Shown piece after piece: positions 32,687-43,322 of a stretch of DNA of 55,874 bases. The stretch comes from Clostridia bacterium (lineage in GTDB: Bacteria; Bacillota; Clostridia; Oscillospirales; CAG-272): positions 1 through 55,874 of the forward strand of contig JAGATD010000030.1 in assembly GCA_017621415.1 (NCBI GenBank), given 5' to 3'. A model generated the notes under the pieces. The model searched no databases. It was not told the origin of the DNA and saw only the letters and a list, made by a program, of their open reading frames with translations. Every line of letters starts with the position of its first letter. The first letter of the stretch is position 1. The position numbers and the translations under genes are program-made.

Positions 32687-32953
32687 ATGTTTTTGCATAT
32701 AGGAAACGGAAAAAGTGTTCTTAAAAAGAATATAATAGGAATATTTGATTTGGATACCTCAACTGTTTCAAAAATAGGGAAAGATTTTATAAATAAAAAA
32801 GAAAAAGAAGGGCTTCTTGAGTATGATGATTATGATCTTCCCCGCTCCTTTGTTCTTATAGAAGAAAAGGATAAATATAAGATAAAACTTTCAAGAATAT
32901 CATCCCTCGGCTTAAAGACAAGAGCTGAAGAGGATATATATGATGGAGAATAA
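32687..32953 (+). CDS. remB: RemB/YaaB-like DUF370 protein (88 aa)
   Basis: A small DUF370-family protein between recF and gyrB, the exact place of B. subtilis yaaB/remB. It begins MFLHIGNGKSVLKKNIIGIFDLDTSTVSK, the family signature. In B. subtilis RemA and RemB are linked to biofilm-matrix gene expression, and RemA binds DNA. The function in this organism is inferred from homology and position. It starts 4 bp after recF and lies 19 bp before gyrB, so it is part of the dnaN-recF-gyrB transcript. Confidence 0.88.
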   Translation: MFLHIGNGKSVLKKNIIGIFDLDTSTVSKIGKDFINKKEKEGLLEYDDYDLPRSFVLIEEKDKYKIKLSRISSLGLKTRAEEDIYDGE

Positions 32954-32966
32954 AAAGAAAGGCTAA

Positions 32967-34901
<1,935 letters not shown>

Positions 34902-34912
34902 CGGAGAAATTT

Positions 34913-37474
34913 ATGGAACATAATTATCAATCAAACGATATATCCTTTCCTCTTCAAAAAATTGAAGAGAGAAATATGGAAAAAGAGGTAAAGCAATCAT
35001 TTATTGAGTATTCAATGAGTGTTATTACCTCAAGAGCTCTTCCTGATGTAAGAGACGGAATGAAGCCCGGACAAAGAAGAATTCTTTATGCTATGTATGA
35101 GGACAACCTCACTCACGAAAAGCCTTTCAGAAAATCGGCAACAACAGTAGGTAATGTTCTCGGTAGATATCATCCTCACGGTGACAGCGCTGTTTACGGA
35201 ACAATGGTAAGAATGGCGCAGGACTTTTCACTGAGGTATCCTTTAATTGAGGGACACGGAAACTTCGGTAACGTTGACGGTGACGGCGCAGCCGCATACC
35301 GTTATACTGAGGCAAGGATGGCAAGAATTGCCGACTATATGATGAGCGATATTGAAAAAAATGTCGTTCCTATGACAAGAAACTTTGATAATACGAGAGA
35401 TGAGCCAACAGTTCTTCCATCAAGACTTCCAAACTTACTTGTTAACGGCTCTGTCGGTATTGCCGTCGGTATGGCAACAAACATTCCTCCTCATAATCTC
35501 ACAGAGGTAATAGACGGCATAGTATATAGAATAGATAATCCCGAATGTACAGTTGATGACCTTATGATGTTTATTAAGGGTCCAGACTTCCCCACTGCAG
35601 CAGTAATTTATGGCTCAAGGGGAATAAGAGAAGCTTATGAAACAGGCAGGGGTAAGGTTTATATAAGAGCGAGAGCCACAATAGATGAAGAAAAGAGACA
35701 GATAATCTTTACTGAAATTCCCTATATGGTAAATAAGGCAATGCTCGTTGAGAGTATAGCAACACTCCACAGGGATAAAAAGATTGAGGGTCTTACCGCG
35801 CTTCGTGATGAATCCGGCAGAGGCGGTATGAGAATTGTGGTTGAATACAGGCGTGATGCAAATGCTGAGGTTATTCTTAACCAGCTTTATAAGTTTACTC
35901 AGCTTCAGGATACCTGCTCTGTAAATATGCTTGTTATAGATGGAGGAGAGCCTAAAACGCTTAATTTGCCAACTATACTTGACAAATACATAGGATTCCA
36001 AAAAGAAGTAATAGAAAGAAGAACAAGATTTGACCTTGAAAAGGCTCAAAAGGAAATGCATATTCTCGAGGGTTACAGAATAGCAACCGAGAATATAGAT
36101 GAGATAATAAAGATTATCAAGACATCAGCTTCGATTCCCGAAGCAAAGGAAGCTCTTAGCGCAAGATTTGCTCTTTCTGATGCGCAGGCGCAAGCGATAG
36201 TTGATATGACTCTCGGAAAGCTTTCAGGACTTGAGAGACAAAAGGTAGAGGACAGAATAGCAAAGCTTACCGTTCTTATTGCTGACCTTAACGCAATTCT
36301 CTCTGATGAGAATAAGCTCTTCGGACTTCTTAAGGATGAGCTTATTGAGATAAAGAGAAAATACGGTGATGAAAGACGCTCTGAGCTTGTTGAGGCAACC
36401 GAGGAAATTGACCTTGAGGACCTTATTGAAAGACACACCTGCGTTATTACAGTAAGTCATACAGGATACATTAAGCGTCAGAGAGCAGATGTTTACTCGG
36501 CTCAGAACAGAGGCGGTAAGGGTGTTATAGGAATGACAACAAAAGAAGATGACTTTGTTGAGGATGTTATAGTAGCAAACAGCCATTCATATTTAATGTT
36601 CTTTACAAATAAAGGAAGAGTTTATGCTAAGAAGGCATACAGAATTCCCGAGGCAGGAAGAACCGCAAAGGGAACAAACCTTGTTAACATAATTGAACTT
36701 ACCGAGGGAGAATATGTAACAGCTATTATTCCTATTACCGAGTTTACCGAGGGTGAATATCTCACAATGGTAACAAAGTTCGGTGTAATAAAGAGAACTC
36801 TTCTTAAGGAATTTGAGTATCAGAGAAGAGCCGGCAAGATTGCAATTAATCTTGACGAGGATGACGAGCTCATCTTTGTAAGACATACAACAGGAAATGA
36901 GTCGCTGATTCTTGCAACCAGAAACGGACTTGCAGTAAGATTTGATGAAAACAATGTTCGATCTATGGGAAGAGGAGCAAGAGGAGTAAAGGGAATTACT
37001 CTTACAGGTGATGATACTGTTGTTGGTGTTTGCCTTGTTGATGATGAAAAGTTTATGCTTACAGTTACCGAAAACGGTATGGGTAAGAGAACTCCGTTCT
37101 CAGACTTCAGAGAAATGAAGCACAGAGGAGGAAGAGGTGTAACCTGTCACAATATTAGCGAAAAGACAGGAAAGCTTGCATCTATTATTACCGTTTCCGA
37201 GGATGACGACATTATGCTTATCACCAATGAGGGAACAATAATTAGAACCTCTGTTTCAGGAATTAATGTTTATTCAAGAACAGCAAGCGGCGTTATTATA
37301 ATGCGTCTTGCAGAGGGATCTATAATAAACAATGTTGAAAGGCTTGAAAAAGAAGAGGAAATAGAGGCCGAGAGCGAAGCTGTTGAAAAAGAGATTGCAA
37401 ATACTCCTAAAGAACAAAAGCCCGAGATTATTGAAGAAGAAATTGAAATAGCCTCGGAGGAAGAAGATGAATAA
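34913..37474 (+). CDS. gyrA: DNA gyrase subunit A (853 aa)
   Basis: DNA cleavage/rejoining subunit. The breakage-reunion domain has the catalytic Tyr131 ([11 protein letters not shown]). The quinolone region reads [19 protein letters not shown]: Ser92 corresponds to E. coli S83, but Gly96 stands where E. coli has D87 and B. subtilis has Glu. The C-terminal six-blade DNA-wrapping domain starts near 505. Its GyrA box is QNRGGKG (531-537), deviating from QRRGGRG/KG at the first Arg. An acidic tail ([12 protein letters not shown]…ASEEEDE) ends the protein. Its last 8 bases overlap the next gene. Confidence 0.97.
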   Translation: MEHNYQSNDISFPLQKIEERNMEKEVKQSFIEYSMSVITSRALPDVRDGMKPGQRRILYAMYEDNLTHEKPFRKSATTVGNVLGRYHPHGDSAVYGTMVRMAQDFSLRYPLIEGHGNFGNVDGDGAAAYRYTEARMARIADYMMSDIEKNVVPMTRNFDNTRDEPTVLPSRLPNLLVNGSVGIAVGMATNIPPHNLTEVIDGIVYRIDNPECTVDDLMMFIKGPDFPTAAVIYGSRGIREAYETGRGKVYIRARATIDEEKRQIIFTEIPYMVNKAMLVESIATLHRDKKIEGLTALRDESGRGGMRIVVEYRRDANAEVILNQLYKFTQLQDTCSVNMLVIDGGEPKTLNLPTILDKYIGFQKEVIERRTRFDLEKAQKEMHILEGYRIATENIDEIIKIIKTSASIPEAKEALSARFALSDAQAQAIVDMTLGKLSGLERQKVEDRIAKLTVLIADLNAILSDENKLFGLLKDELIEIKRKYGDERRSELVEATEEIDLEDLIERHTCVITVSHTGYIKRQRADVYSAQNRGGKGVIGMTTKEDDFVEDVIVANSHSYLMFFTNKGRVYAKKAYRIPEAGRTAKGTNLVNIIELTEGEYVTAIIPITEFTEGEYLTMVTKFGVIKRTLLKEFEYQRRAGKIAINLDEDDELIFVRHTTGNESLILATRNGLAVRFDENNVRSMGRGARGVKGITLTGDDTVVGVCLVDDEKFMLTVTENGMGKRTPFSDFREMKHRGGRGVTCHNISEKTGKLASIITVSEDDDIMLITNEGTIIRTSVSGINVYSRTASGVIIMRLAEGSIINNVERLEKEEEIEAESEAVEKEIANTPKEQKPEIIEEEIEIASEEEDE

Positions 37475-38159
37475 AAAAAGAGTATTACTTCTTCTTACAG
37501 CTATAACTCTTTTATTCTCGCTTTTTTCCTGTACCGATGATAAAGATAACAGTGTTAAAAACAGAGAATATAATGCTGCTGAGGTAGAACAGGCGGCTAA
37601 AGTTCTTATTGAAAAATCTCTTTCTTTAAATGAGATACTTTACGGAAAGGGACTTGAATGGGAAGAGGGAGACAGTAAAGAAATTTACAAGAAGGCCTCT
37701 TCAGATTCTCTTAATCATTACGGTATAAATACAGTATCTGAGCTTAAGCAAAAGATCTCCGAGGTGTTTTCAACAAAATATATAGAGTTGTTAAATAAAT
37801 CCGATGTGTTCAGTTCTGTTAAGGACGATGATTCGGTAAGATTTTATACAAGATATTTTGATGATGAGGACGAAAGCGGAAATACTTGTATTTTTGTGTA
37901 TACAGAATATGACTATGTGTTAAAAAACAGTTATGAATATATAACCGAGCCTAAGGCAGTAAGATCCGAGGGAGATTTGGTTATAGTCAAGGCAACGGTC
38001 AGAGCATCTATAATGGGAGAAAACGGACAAATATCAAAGGTTCGTGATTTTGAGCATGAAATAAAGATGATAGAGGAAAACGGAGCCTGGCGTCTCGATT
38101 CTGAAACATATATTGTGTATGATGAATACAGAGACAAATATGAAAATATGAATAAATAA
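37467..38159 (+). CDS. Hypothetical lipoprotein (230 aa)
   Basis: The N terminus is a lipoprotein signal peptide ([20 protein letters not shown]) with acylation expected on Cys22, followed by an acidic linker. The mature part is predicted alpha then beta: helices with SDSLNHYGINTVSELKQKISEVFS and a beta-rich end (KVRDFEHEIKMIEENGAWRLDSETYIVYDEY) that resembles NTF2-like or DUF4829-type stress-response lipoproteins. I do not recognise a named family. It overlaps gyrA by 8 bp and so is translated from the gyrase transcript. GGAGGAAGA inside gyrA serves as its ribosome binding site. Confidence 0.7.
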   Translation: MNKKRVLLLLTAITLLFSLFSCTDDKDNSVKNREYNAAEVEQAAKVLIEKSLSLNEILYGKGLEWEEGDSKEIYKKASSDSLNHYGINTVSELKQKISEVFSTKYIELLNKSDVFSSVKDDDSVRFYTRYFDDEDESGNTCIFVYTEYDYVLKNSYEYITEPKAVRSEGDLVIVKATVRASIMGENGQISKVRDFEHEIKMIEENGAWRLDSETYIVYDEYRDKYENMNK

Positions 38160-38169
38160 AAATTATAAA

Positions 38170-38188
38170 AAACCGTCTTAAAAGGCGG
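38170..38188 (+). promoter_or_regulatory. Small hairpin abutting the XRE gene SD
   Basis: ACCGTC (38171-38176) can pair with GGCGGT (38183-38188) across a 6-nt loop, ending one or two bases before AAGGAGG. It may affect ribosome access or mark an RNA processing site; there is no T run, so it is not a terminator. Confidence 0.35.
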
Positions 38189-38203
38189 TAAGGAGGATTT
38201 ACC

Positions 38204-38686
38204 ATGACATTTCAGGAAAAACTCGTAATACTCAGAAAGACAAGAGGTCTTACACAGGACGAATTCGCAAGCGCGGTAGGCGTATCCAGACAGGCGGTTT
38301 ATAAGTGGGAGAGCGGACAGTCATATCCCGAGGTGCAGAAGCTGCTTGAGATAAAGACTTTGTTTACTATCTCCATTGATGACCTTCTCGATGACAATTA
38401 CGATGTTCCGCTTCCCGAGAAGAAGAAGAGAAAGAGAATTTCTAAGGAAGCTAAGGAAAAGATTGAAAAGACTGTTGAAAAAACAGCTCCCGCAGCGCCT
38501 AAGGCACCCGTAGCGCCCAAGGAGGAGACCGCTCCTATAGTAGAAGAGCCTGCGGCAAAGGTTGAAGAGACCGAGGACTTCAAGATAGTTGTAAATGAAG
38601 AAAAGGCTCCTGAGGTTAATGAAGAGCCTGCGGCTCAGGAAGAAAAGAAGACAGGATTCTTCGGCAGATTCTTTGCAAGAAAGTAA
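38204..38686 (+). CDS. XRE-family regulator with long acidic/Ala-Pro tail (160 aa)
   Basis: Residues 1-66 are a standard helix-turn-helix: LVILRKTRGLTQDEFASAVGVSRQAVYKWESGQSYPEVQKLLEIKTLFTISIDDLL, of the type followed by a membrane domain in many Firmicutes. The rest is unusual: a Lys-rich helix (KKKRKRISKEAKEKIEKTVEK), a low-complexity Ala/Pro/Glu stretch (about 90-145), and a short basic-aromatic end TGFFGRFFARK that could lie on the membrane as an amphipathic helix. A full AAGGAGG precedes the ATG. It follows the lipoprotein gene by 44 bp. DNA target unknown. Confidence 0.8.
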   Translation: MTFQEKLVILRKTRGLTQDEFASAVGVSRQAVYKWESGQSYPEVQKLLEIKTLFTISIDDLLDDNYDVPLPEKKKRKRISKEAKEKIEKTVEKTAPAAPKAPVAPKEETAPIVEEPAAKVEETEDFKIVVNEEKAPEVNEEPAAQEEKKTGFFGRFFARK

Positions 38687-38723
38687 AAAATTAAAACATA
38701 TGTTTACATATTAACTCGTTCAA

Positions 38724-38794
38724 GCTCCGTTCTTTTTATAATTATATGAATAAATCTGTTTTTATTGTACATAATTCTTAAAAAAGAACGGAGC
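38724..38794 (+). repeat. Long inverted repeat covering the SD of the next gene
   Basis: GCTCCGTTCTTTTT (38724-38737) is exactly complementary to AAAAAGAACGGAGC (38781-38794), with a 43-nt loop. The right arm contains GGAG, the ribosome binding site of the gene starting at 38801. Confidence 0.75.
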
Positions 38795-38800
38795 ACTAGA

Positions 38801-39070
38801 ATGAGAGGTTATCAGAAAAGAGTAATTTTTTTAAAGCATACTGGGAGCCGACTTTTTGATGAGGCTTATTTTGTAGTTAGCCCCATGTCTGAGGGGGCGG
38901 CCGAGGGAGATATGGTTCTTGAGGCTAACAGAATAATAGAGGACAATATAAAAAAAGACGACTCTGATAATGGAGTCGGTAGGTTAAAAGGCTTTTATTG
39001 GTTTTTGCTAGGAGCTGCGGTCTCAGCGATAGTTTGCTCGACCGTTTTATTTTTAGTTTTTAATTTGTAA
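38801..39070 (+). CDS. Small single-pass membrane protein (89 aa)
   Basis: The start is ATG 38801 (MRGYQKRVIFLKHTG) with GGAG 7 nt upstream; the reading from 38765 has no SD. The N-terminal part MRGYQKRVIFLKHTGSRLFDEAYFVVSP looks like a short beta-hairpin domain seen in small Clostridia proteins of unknown role. A charged linker follows, and then one C-terminal transmembrane helix (about 66-86), so the N terminus is probably cytoplasmic. It is just upstream of RNase J. The ribosome binding site is inside a 14-bp inverted repeat, which suggests translational control. Confidence 0.65.
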   Translation: MRGYQKRVIFLKHTGSRLFDEAYFVVSPMSEGAAEGDMVLEANRIIEDNIKKDDSDNGVGRLKGFYWFLLGAAVSAIVCSTVLFLVFNL

Positions 39071-39081
39071 TGAAATTACAA

Positions 39082-39128
39082 CAGGTATCAATATAATTTA
39101 ATTAAATCAGGAAACAATATAATTTAAT
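39082..39128 (+). repeat. Two tandem copies of a 21-nt motif, period 26
   Basis: CAGG-A-CAATATAATTTAAT is present at 39082 and again at 39108 with two or three differences, just before rnjA. Each copy contains TATAAT but no -35 box at the right spacing. Confidence 0.55.
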
Positions 39129-39132
39129 ATAT

Positions 39133-40827
39133 ATGAATAATACAAGAATAAATAAACAATCGGCAAAGGACACAAAACTTAGAATTATGTCTCTTGGCGG
39201 TCTTCAGGAGATTGGCAAGAATATGACAGTAATTGAGTACGGTGATGATATTGTCGTAATTGATGCGGGAATGGGATTTCCCGATGATGAAATGCTGGGT
39301 GTTGATCTGGTTATTCCGGACATATCCTATCTTATTAAAAATGCTCACAAAATTAGAGGTATACTTATAACTCACGGGCATGAGGACCATATTGGAGGTG
39401 TGCCCTATGTTCTTTCGCAAATAAATGTTCCGATATACGGAACCCGTCTTGCTCTTGGAATAATTGAGGGTAAGCTCGATGAAAATCCCCCGCCCCACGA
39501 CCCTGAGCTGTACACGGTTGAGGCAGGAGATTTTGTTAATCTCGGAGTATTCAGAGCCGAATTTATTCACGTCAATCACTCAATTGCCGATGCTTGCGCC
39601 ATAGCGCTGAAAACTCCTGTGGGAACAGTTTTCCATACTGGAGACTTTAAGCTTGATGTATCTCCGATAGATGGCAAGATGATGGATATAACCAGAATAG
39701 GAGAAATAGGCAGAGGGGGAGTAGAAATTCTTCTTTGCGAGTCTACAAATGCAGAAAGGGCCGGATTTACTCCTTCTGAAAGAACCGTTGGTTCATCGCT
39801 TGAACGCATTTTTGCCCAATATGAGTCAAGAAGACTTATTATAGCAACATTCTCGTCAAACGTGCATAGGGTGCAGCAGATAATAAATGCCAGCGCAAAC
39901 CACGGCCGAAAGGTTGCGGTTTTAGGCAGAAGCATGATAAATATTATCGGAGCTGCGGCGGAGCTTGGATATATGGATCTGCCCGACGGTGTGCTTATTG
40001 ATATCTCTGATATAAAGAGATACCGCCCCGAGGAAATAACACTTATAACCACAGGCAGCCAGGGCGAGCCTATGTCTGCTCTTTACAGAATAGCGTTTGA
40101 CGGTCACGATAAGGTTAAGATCAATTCAAATGACGTGGTTGTTCTTAGCTCCAGCGCAATTCCCGGCAATGAAAAGCTTGTAGGAAAGATAATAAACGCA
40201 CTGGTAAAAAATGGTGTTAAGGTAGTAAATGACTCTACCGAAGATGTTCACGTATCAGGTCATGCTTGCCGAGATGAAATAAAGCTTATGATGGCGTTAA
40301 CCAAGCCAAAATACTTTATGCCTATTCACGGAGAATACCGCCACCTTTATGCAAACAAGGAAATTGCCGAGTTTATGGGAATTCCCTCGGAGAACATATT
40401 TGTTTCCGAGCTGGGTAAGGTTCTTGAAATTGACCGTAAGGGTGCAAGATTTAACGGAACTGTTCCTGCGGGAGCTGTTCTTGTTGACGGAGCAGGTGTT
40501 GGTGACATTGGAAGTGTTGTCTTAAGAGACAGAAAGCATCTTTCCGAAGACGGACTTGTAGTAGTAGTTGCAACTATTGATGCTGTTGGGGGAATGATTG
40601 TTTCGGGACCCGATATAGTATCGCGCGGATTTGTTTATGTTAAAGAGTCTGAGGACCTCATGAGAGATGCAAAGCGGGTTGCCGAGGCAGCGCTTGAACG
40701 TGCGTTGCGCGGCGGAAGACGTGATTATGCAAATATAAAGGGCGCGGTAAGAGATGAGCTTGCTAAATTTATATTTAAAGAAACCAAGCGAAAGCCGATG
40801 ATTCTTTCCGTAATAATGGATGTATGA
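39133..40827 (+). CDS. rnjA: Ribonuclease J (564 aa)
   Basis: 5'-to-3' exoribonuclease and endonuclease of mRNA decay and rRNA maturation. The metallo-beta-lactamase core carries the zinc motif THGHEDHIGG (H81, H83, D85, H86) and GTVFHTGDFKLD. The beta-CASP part has LLCESTNAERAGFTPSE, ATFSSNVHRVQQI and the closing HVSGHACRDEIKLM. GEYRHLYA follows, and the C-terminal oligomerisation domain ends at KPMILSVIMDV. The ATG at 39133 lacks a good SD (the nearest AGGAAA is about 19 nt away), so the true start could differ slightly. The stop overlaps the next start (ATGA). Confidence 0.95.
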   Translation: MNNTRINKQSAKDTKLRIMSLGGLQEIGKNMTVIEYGDDIVVIDAGMGFPDDEMLGVDLVIPDISYLIKNAHKIRGILITHGHEDHIGGVPYVLSQINVPIYGTRLALGIIEGKLDENPPPHDPELYTVEAGDFVNLGVFRAEFIHVNHSIADACAIALKTPVGTVFHTGDFKLDVSPIDGKMMDITRIGEIGRGGVEILLCESTNAERAGFTPSERTVGSSLERIFAQYESRRLIIATFSSNVHRVQQIINASANHGRKVAVLGRSMINIIGAAAELGYMDLPDGVLIDISDIKRYRPEEITLITTGSQGEPMSALYRIAFDGHDKVKINSNDVVVLSSSAIPGNEKLVGKIINALVKNGVKVVNDSTEDVHVSGHACRDEIKLMMALTKPKYFMPIHGEYRHLYANKEIAEFMGIPSENIFVSELGKVLEIDRKGARFNGTVPAGAVLVDGAGVGDIGSVVLRDRKHLSEDGLVVVVATIDAVGGMIVSGPDIVSRGFVYVKESEDLMRDAKRVAEAALERALRGGRRDYANIKGAVRDELAKFIFKETKRKPMILSVIMDV

Positions 40828-41597
40828 TATACACTTTTTTAGCTGATATAAGCCGTCTCGATTTGGATGCAGCATTAAATCTTCAAAAAGAAAAAATAAC
40901 CGCTTACGGTCATTTTGAAAAGAAAATAAAAAAAATTCCTTGTGGTAAAATCAATGCTCCCAAAATGGGTGATGAGATAGTATCTCATATTCTTTCGGGC
41001 GAGGACATTACCCTGAGGCGTGAAAGATGCGGTGTGTATCTTCTTTTATCATCTGTAATGGTCGAAATGTTTGGGGGAATGATAGCCATAAATCGAGAGC
41101 CTAACGGAAGACCGTTTTTTGATAAATCATCCGAAGTCAGATTTAGTATTTCACACAGCTCTGACGCTGTTGCAGTGTCAATTTCAACAGATGGGCCTGT
41201 TGGAGTTGATATTGAGGGAGAGATATCTCCTCAGCGAGCCGAAAGACTTGAAAAAAGGTTTTTCTCAGAGCTTACTATCAACGATAGAAATATAGATGTA
41301 ACATATATATACTGTATTTTAGGAAGAGACGGTGAATGCAATTTTTATCCGTTCAATGAGGAAAAAGAGCATTTGATGGCAAAAACCGATTTGGGTGTTG
41401 TTGCCTTGGATAAAACAGATTTAAACTGTTGCTTTTCTGCAAAATGGACTTTGTACGAGGCTACAATGAAATGCGGCGGCGGCGGGTTCACCTCCCTGCC
41501 CTGCCTCGGTATGCTTCTTCTTGAAACAAAAGCTAATACCAAAAAAATATGTATTAATGGAGTTGTATATTATATAACAACTGCAACAGCTGTATAA
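40824..41597 (+). CDS. Sfp-type 4'-phosphopantetheinyl transferase (257 aa)
   Basis: Moves phosphopantetheine from CoA to carrier proteins. The core motifs are FSISHSSDAVAVSI, VGVDIEG (D129, E131; Mg2+ ligands) and KWTLYEATMKCGGGG (K207, W208, E212, K216), matching the WxxxExxxK motif of Sfp. The distance from D129 to E212 is 83 residues against 44 in B. subtilis Sfp, so about 40 extra residues (around 150-195) are inserted between the motifs. ATGA overlap with rnjA implies translational coupling. There are no NRPS or PKS genes nearby, so the target may be the fatty-acid ACP. A strong terminator follows. Confidence 0.82.
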   Translation: MIYTFLADISRLDLDAALNLQKEKITAYGHFEKKIKKIPCGKINAPKMGDEIVSHILSGEDITLRRERCGVYLLLSSVMVEMFGGMIAINREPNGRPFFDKSSEVRFSISHSSDAVAVSISTDGPVGVDIEGEISPQRAERLEKRFFSELTINDRNIDVTYIYCILGRDGECNFYPFNEEKEHLMAKTDLGVVALDKTDLNCCFSAKWTLYEATMKCGGGGFTSLPCLGMLLLETKANTKKICINGVVYYITTATAV

Positions 41598-41642
41598 AAA
41601 AGCGCATAAATGTAAACAAGACAATACATTTATGCGTTTTTT
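41596..41642. terminator. Bidirectional terminator
   Basis: CGCATAAATGTA (41603-41614) pairs with TACATTTATGCG (41625-41636), with A and T runs outside. It lies between convergent transcription units. Confidence 0.9.
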
Positions 41643-41645
41643 ATT

Positions 41646-42200
41646 TTATTTAGGTTCTAAAAGGTTGTTAATAATATTAAGGATGCCCGGCATAATAAAG
41701 CTTATGCACACAAAAGATGCCAATACAAGAACGCAAAGCAATACTGTATTTAAAACAGTAGGAGAGCTACCCTCGAGGAGATGTTTGGTCCTCTCATCGC
41801 TTTCGTTTCGTAAATAAAAGCGCGCTTTTCCAAAGTCAATTGACTCCATATTATTTTTCCCTTTGGTTAAAGCTATGTATTCCTCATAGGTGTATTTCTT
41901 TTCCCCTGCTCTCCCAACAAGCTTTGTAAGCTGACCCTCCGAGGAAAGCATTTTTCTGAAAACAAAATTGTCCAGTTTTATTTCCGAGAGAGTCAATGCC
42001 GATTCCTCTGATACCGCATCTCGCCTTTTTAACTGACGTATTAACAGCTCAATTCTGTTTCTGCGGAAATTAACTATTATAATAACCGCAACAAATGCAA
42101 GAGATAAGGCAAAAATAAGAACAGTAATGGGAAAATCAATGTTAATATTTTGATAGTCTTTTAAATTAAGTAAAAAGAATTTTTTATAAAACTCGTACAT
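41646..42200 (-). CDS. Hypothetical membrane protein (184 aa)
   Basis: I do not recognise the family. A short N-terminal tail is followed by one helix (FPITVLIFALSLAFVAVIIIVNF, about 23-45), a soluble charged middle region (about 46-148: RRNRIELLIRQLKRRDAVSEESALTLSEI, KKYTYEEYIALTKGKN), and a second helix near the C terminus (VLNTVLLCVLVLASFVCISFIMPGIL). It is downstream of parB in the same direction with an 82-bp gap that has no clear terminator, so it may be co-transcribed with parAB. Position next to parB recalls unrelated Noc or sporulation genes in other Firmicutes but gives no function. Confidence 0.65.
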   Translation of the reverse strand: MYEFYKKFFLLNLKDYQNINIDFPITVLIFALSLAFVAVIIIVNFRRNRIELLIRQLKRRDAVSEESALTLSEIKLDNFVFRKMLSSEGQLTKLVGRAGEKKYTYEEYIALTKGKNNMESIDFGKARFYLRNESDERTKHLLEGSSPTVLNTVLLCVLVLASFVCISFIMPGILNIINNLLEPK

Positions 42201-42282
42201 ACCAAAAATCCTGTGTTTTTTTATATATATTTTAATACAAATTTTTGTAGCATTATATATAATTTTTTAAAGAATTCGTGAA

Positions 42283-43173
42283 TTATATTTCGTTAAGAAA
42301 ATCGCTGCCACAAAGTAGCTTTAGAACCTCGTCAAGATCCTCGTTATCTTCATAAGAGAGGGTAATTGTTTTCTTTCTTCCTTTGCCGTCAATTTTAACC
42401 TTTCTACCAAGATGGGACTGAACACGAATTTCAAGCTCGCGGAAGTAATCCACAACAGGAATTTCCTCTTCGACCTCTTCCTTTTTAGGTTTGTTGATTC
42501 GCTTAACCTCTTCTTCAAGAACTCTGACAGAAAGGTCATCCTCAACCGCTCTTTGCGCAAGGAGGATCATATTATCTCTGTCTCTTACACCGAGAAGAGT
42601 TCGGGCATGTCCCGCACTAAGCTCCTTTGATGCAACGAGAGTAAGTATTTCATCCGGCAGGTCAAGAAGTCGCAAGGTGTTTGCTATTGCGCTTCTGCTC
42701 TTCCCTACTCTGTTAGATAGCTCTTCCTGGGTCATATTGTATTCTTCTGCAAGAGCCTTATATCCGAGAGCTTCCTCGAGTGGATTGAGGTCTTCGCGCT
42801 GAACATTCTCAATAAGTGCAATTTCAGCTGCCTTTTTGTCATCATGCTCAAGTACAATAGCGGGTATTTCGGTGAGGCCGGCAAGCTTAGATGCTCTGAA
42901 GCGTCGTTCTCCGGCGATAATTTGGTATCTTCCGTCGCCGTACTTTCTTACCAGTATAGGTTGAAGAACGCCATTCTCGGAAATTGAAGATGCAAGCTGC
43001 TCCAGAGCCTCTTTATCAAAATATTTTCTGGGCTGATCGCTTTTAGGATCGATTAAAGAAACTTTAATAGTAGAAATACCACTGTCTGAAGATTTGTTTT
43101 CGTCTTCTTCTATGAAATTATCAAGAAATATTGCATCAAGGCCTCTGCCTAGGCCGCTATTTTTCTTAGCCAT
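42283..43173 (-). CDS. parB: Chromosome partitioning protein ParB (Spo0J, 296 aa)
   Basis: CTP-dependent DNA clamp that loads at parS and spreads, recruiting SMC to the origin. The N-terminal CTP-binding domain has DQPRKYFDKEALEQLASSI, GVLQPILVRK and the GERRFRA motif. The helix-turn-helix that reads parS is QEELSNRVGKSRSAIANTLRLLDLPDEI, followed by ELSAGHARTLLGV. The C-terminal dimer domain is at about 235-296. AAGGAG lies 9 nt before the ATG. It is separated by 149 bp from parA upstream, and its parS sites lie just beyond parA. Confidence 0.95.
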   Translation of the reverse strand: MAKKNSGLGRGLDAIFLDNFIEEDENKSSDSGISTIKVSLIDPKSDQPRKYFDKEALEQLASSISENGVLQPILVRKYGDGRYQIIAGERRFRASKLAGLTEIPAIVLEHDDKKAAEIALIENVQREDLNPLEEALGYKALAEEYNMTQEELSNRVGKSRSAIANTLRLLDLPDEILTLVASKELSAGHARTLLGVRDRDNMILLAQRAVEDDLSVRVLEEEVKRINKPKKEEVEEEIPVVDYFRELEIRVQSHLGRKVKIDGKGRKKTITLSYEDNEDLDEVLKLLCGSDFLNEI

Positions 43174-43322
43174 TGTGTAAACTCCTTAAAATGTTGAAAG
43201 TGGGGGAATTAATGAAAAAATGTTCAAAAATATGTTGAAAAGTATCAATTTTGGTCGAAATTAAGTTTAATAGTGGGTAATGCTTTTTCAATGAGACTGT
43301 TTATGCTGGTAAATATTACCAT

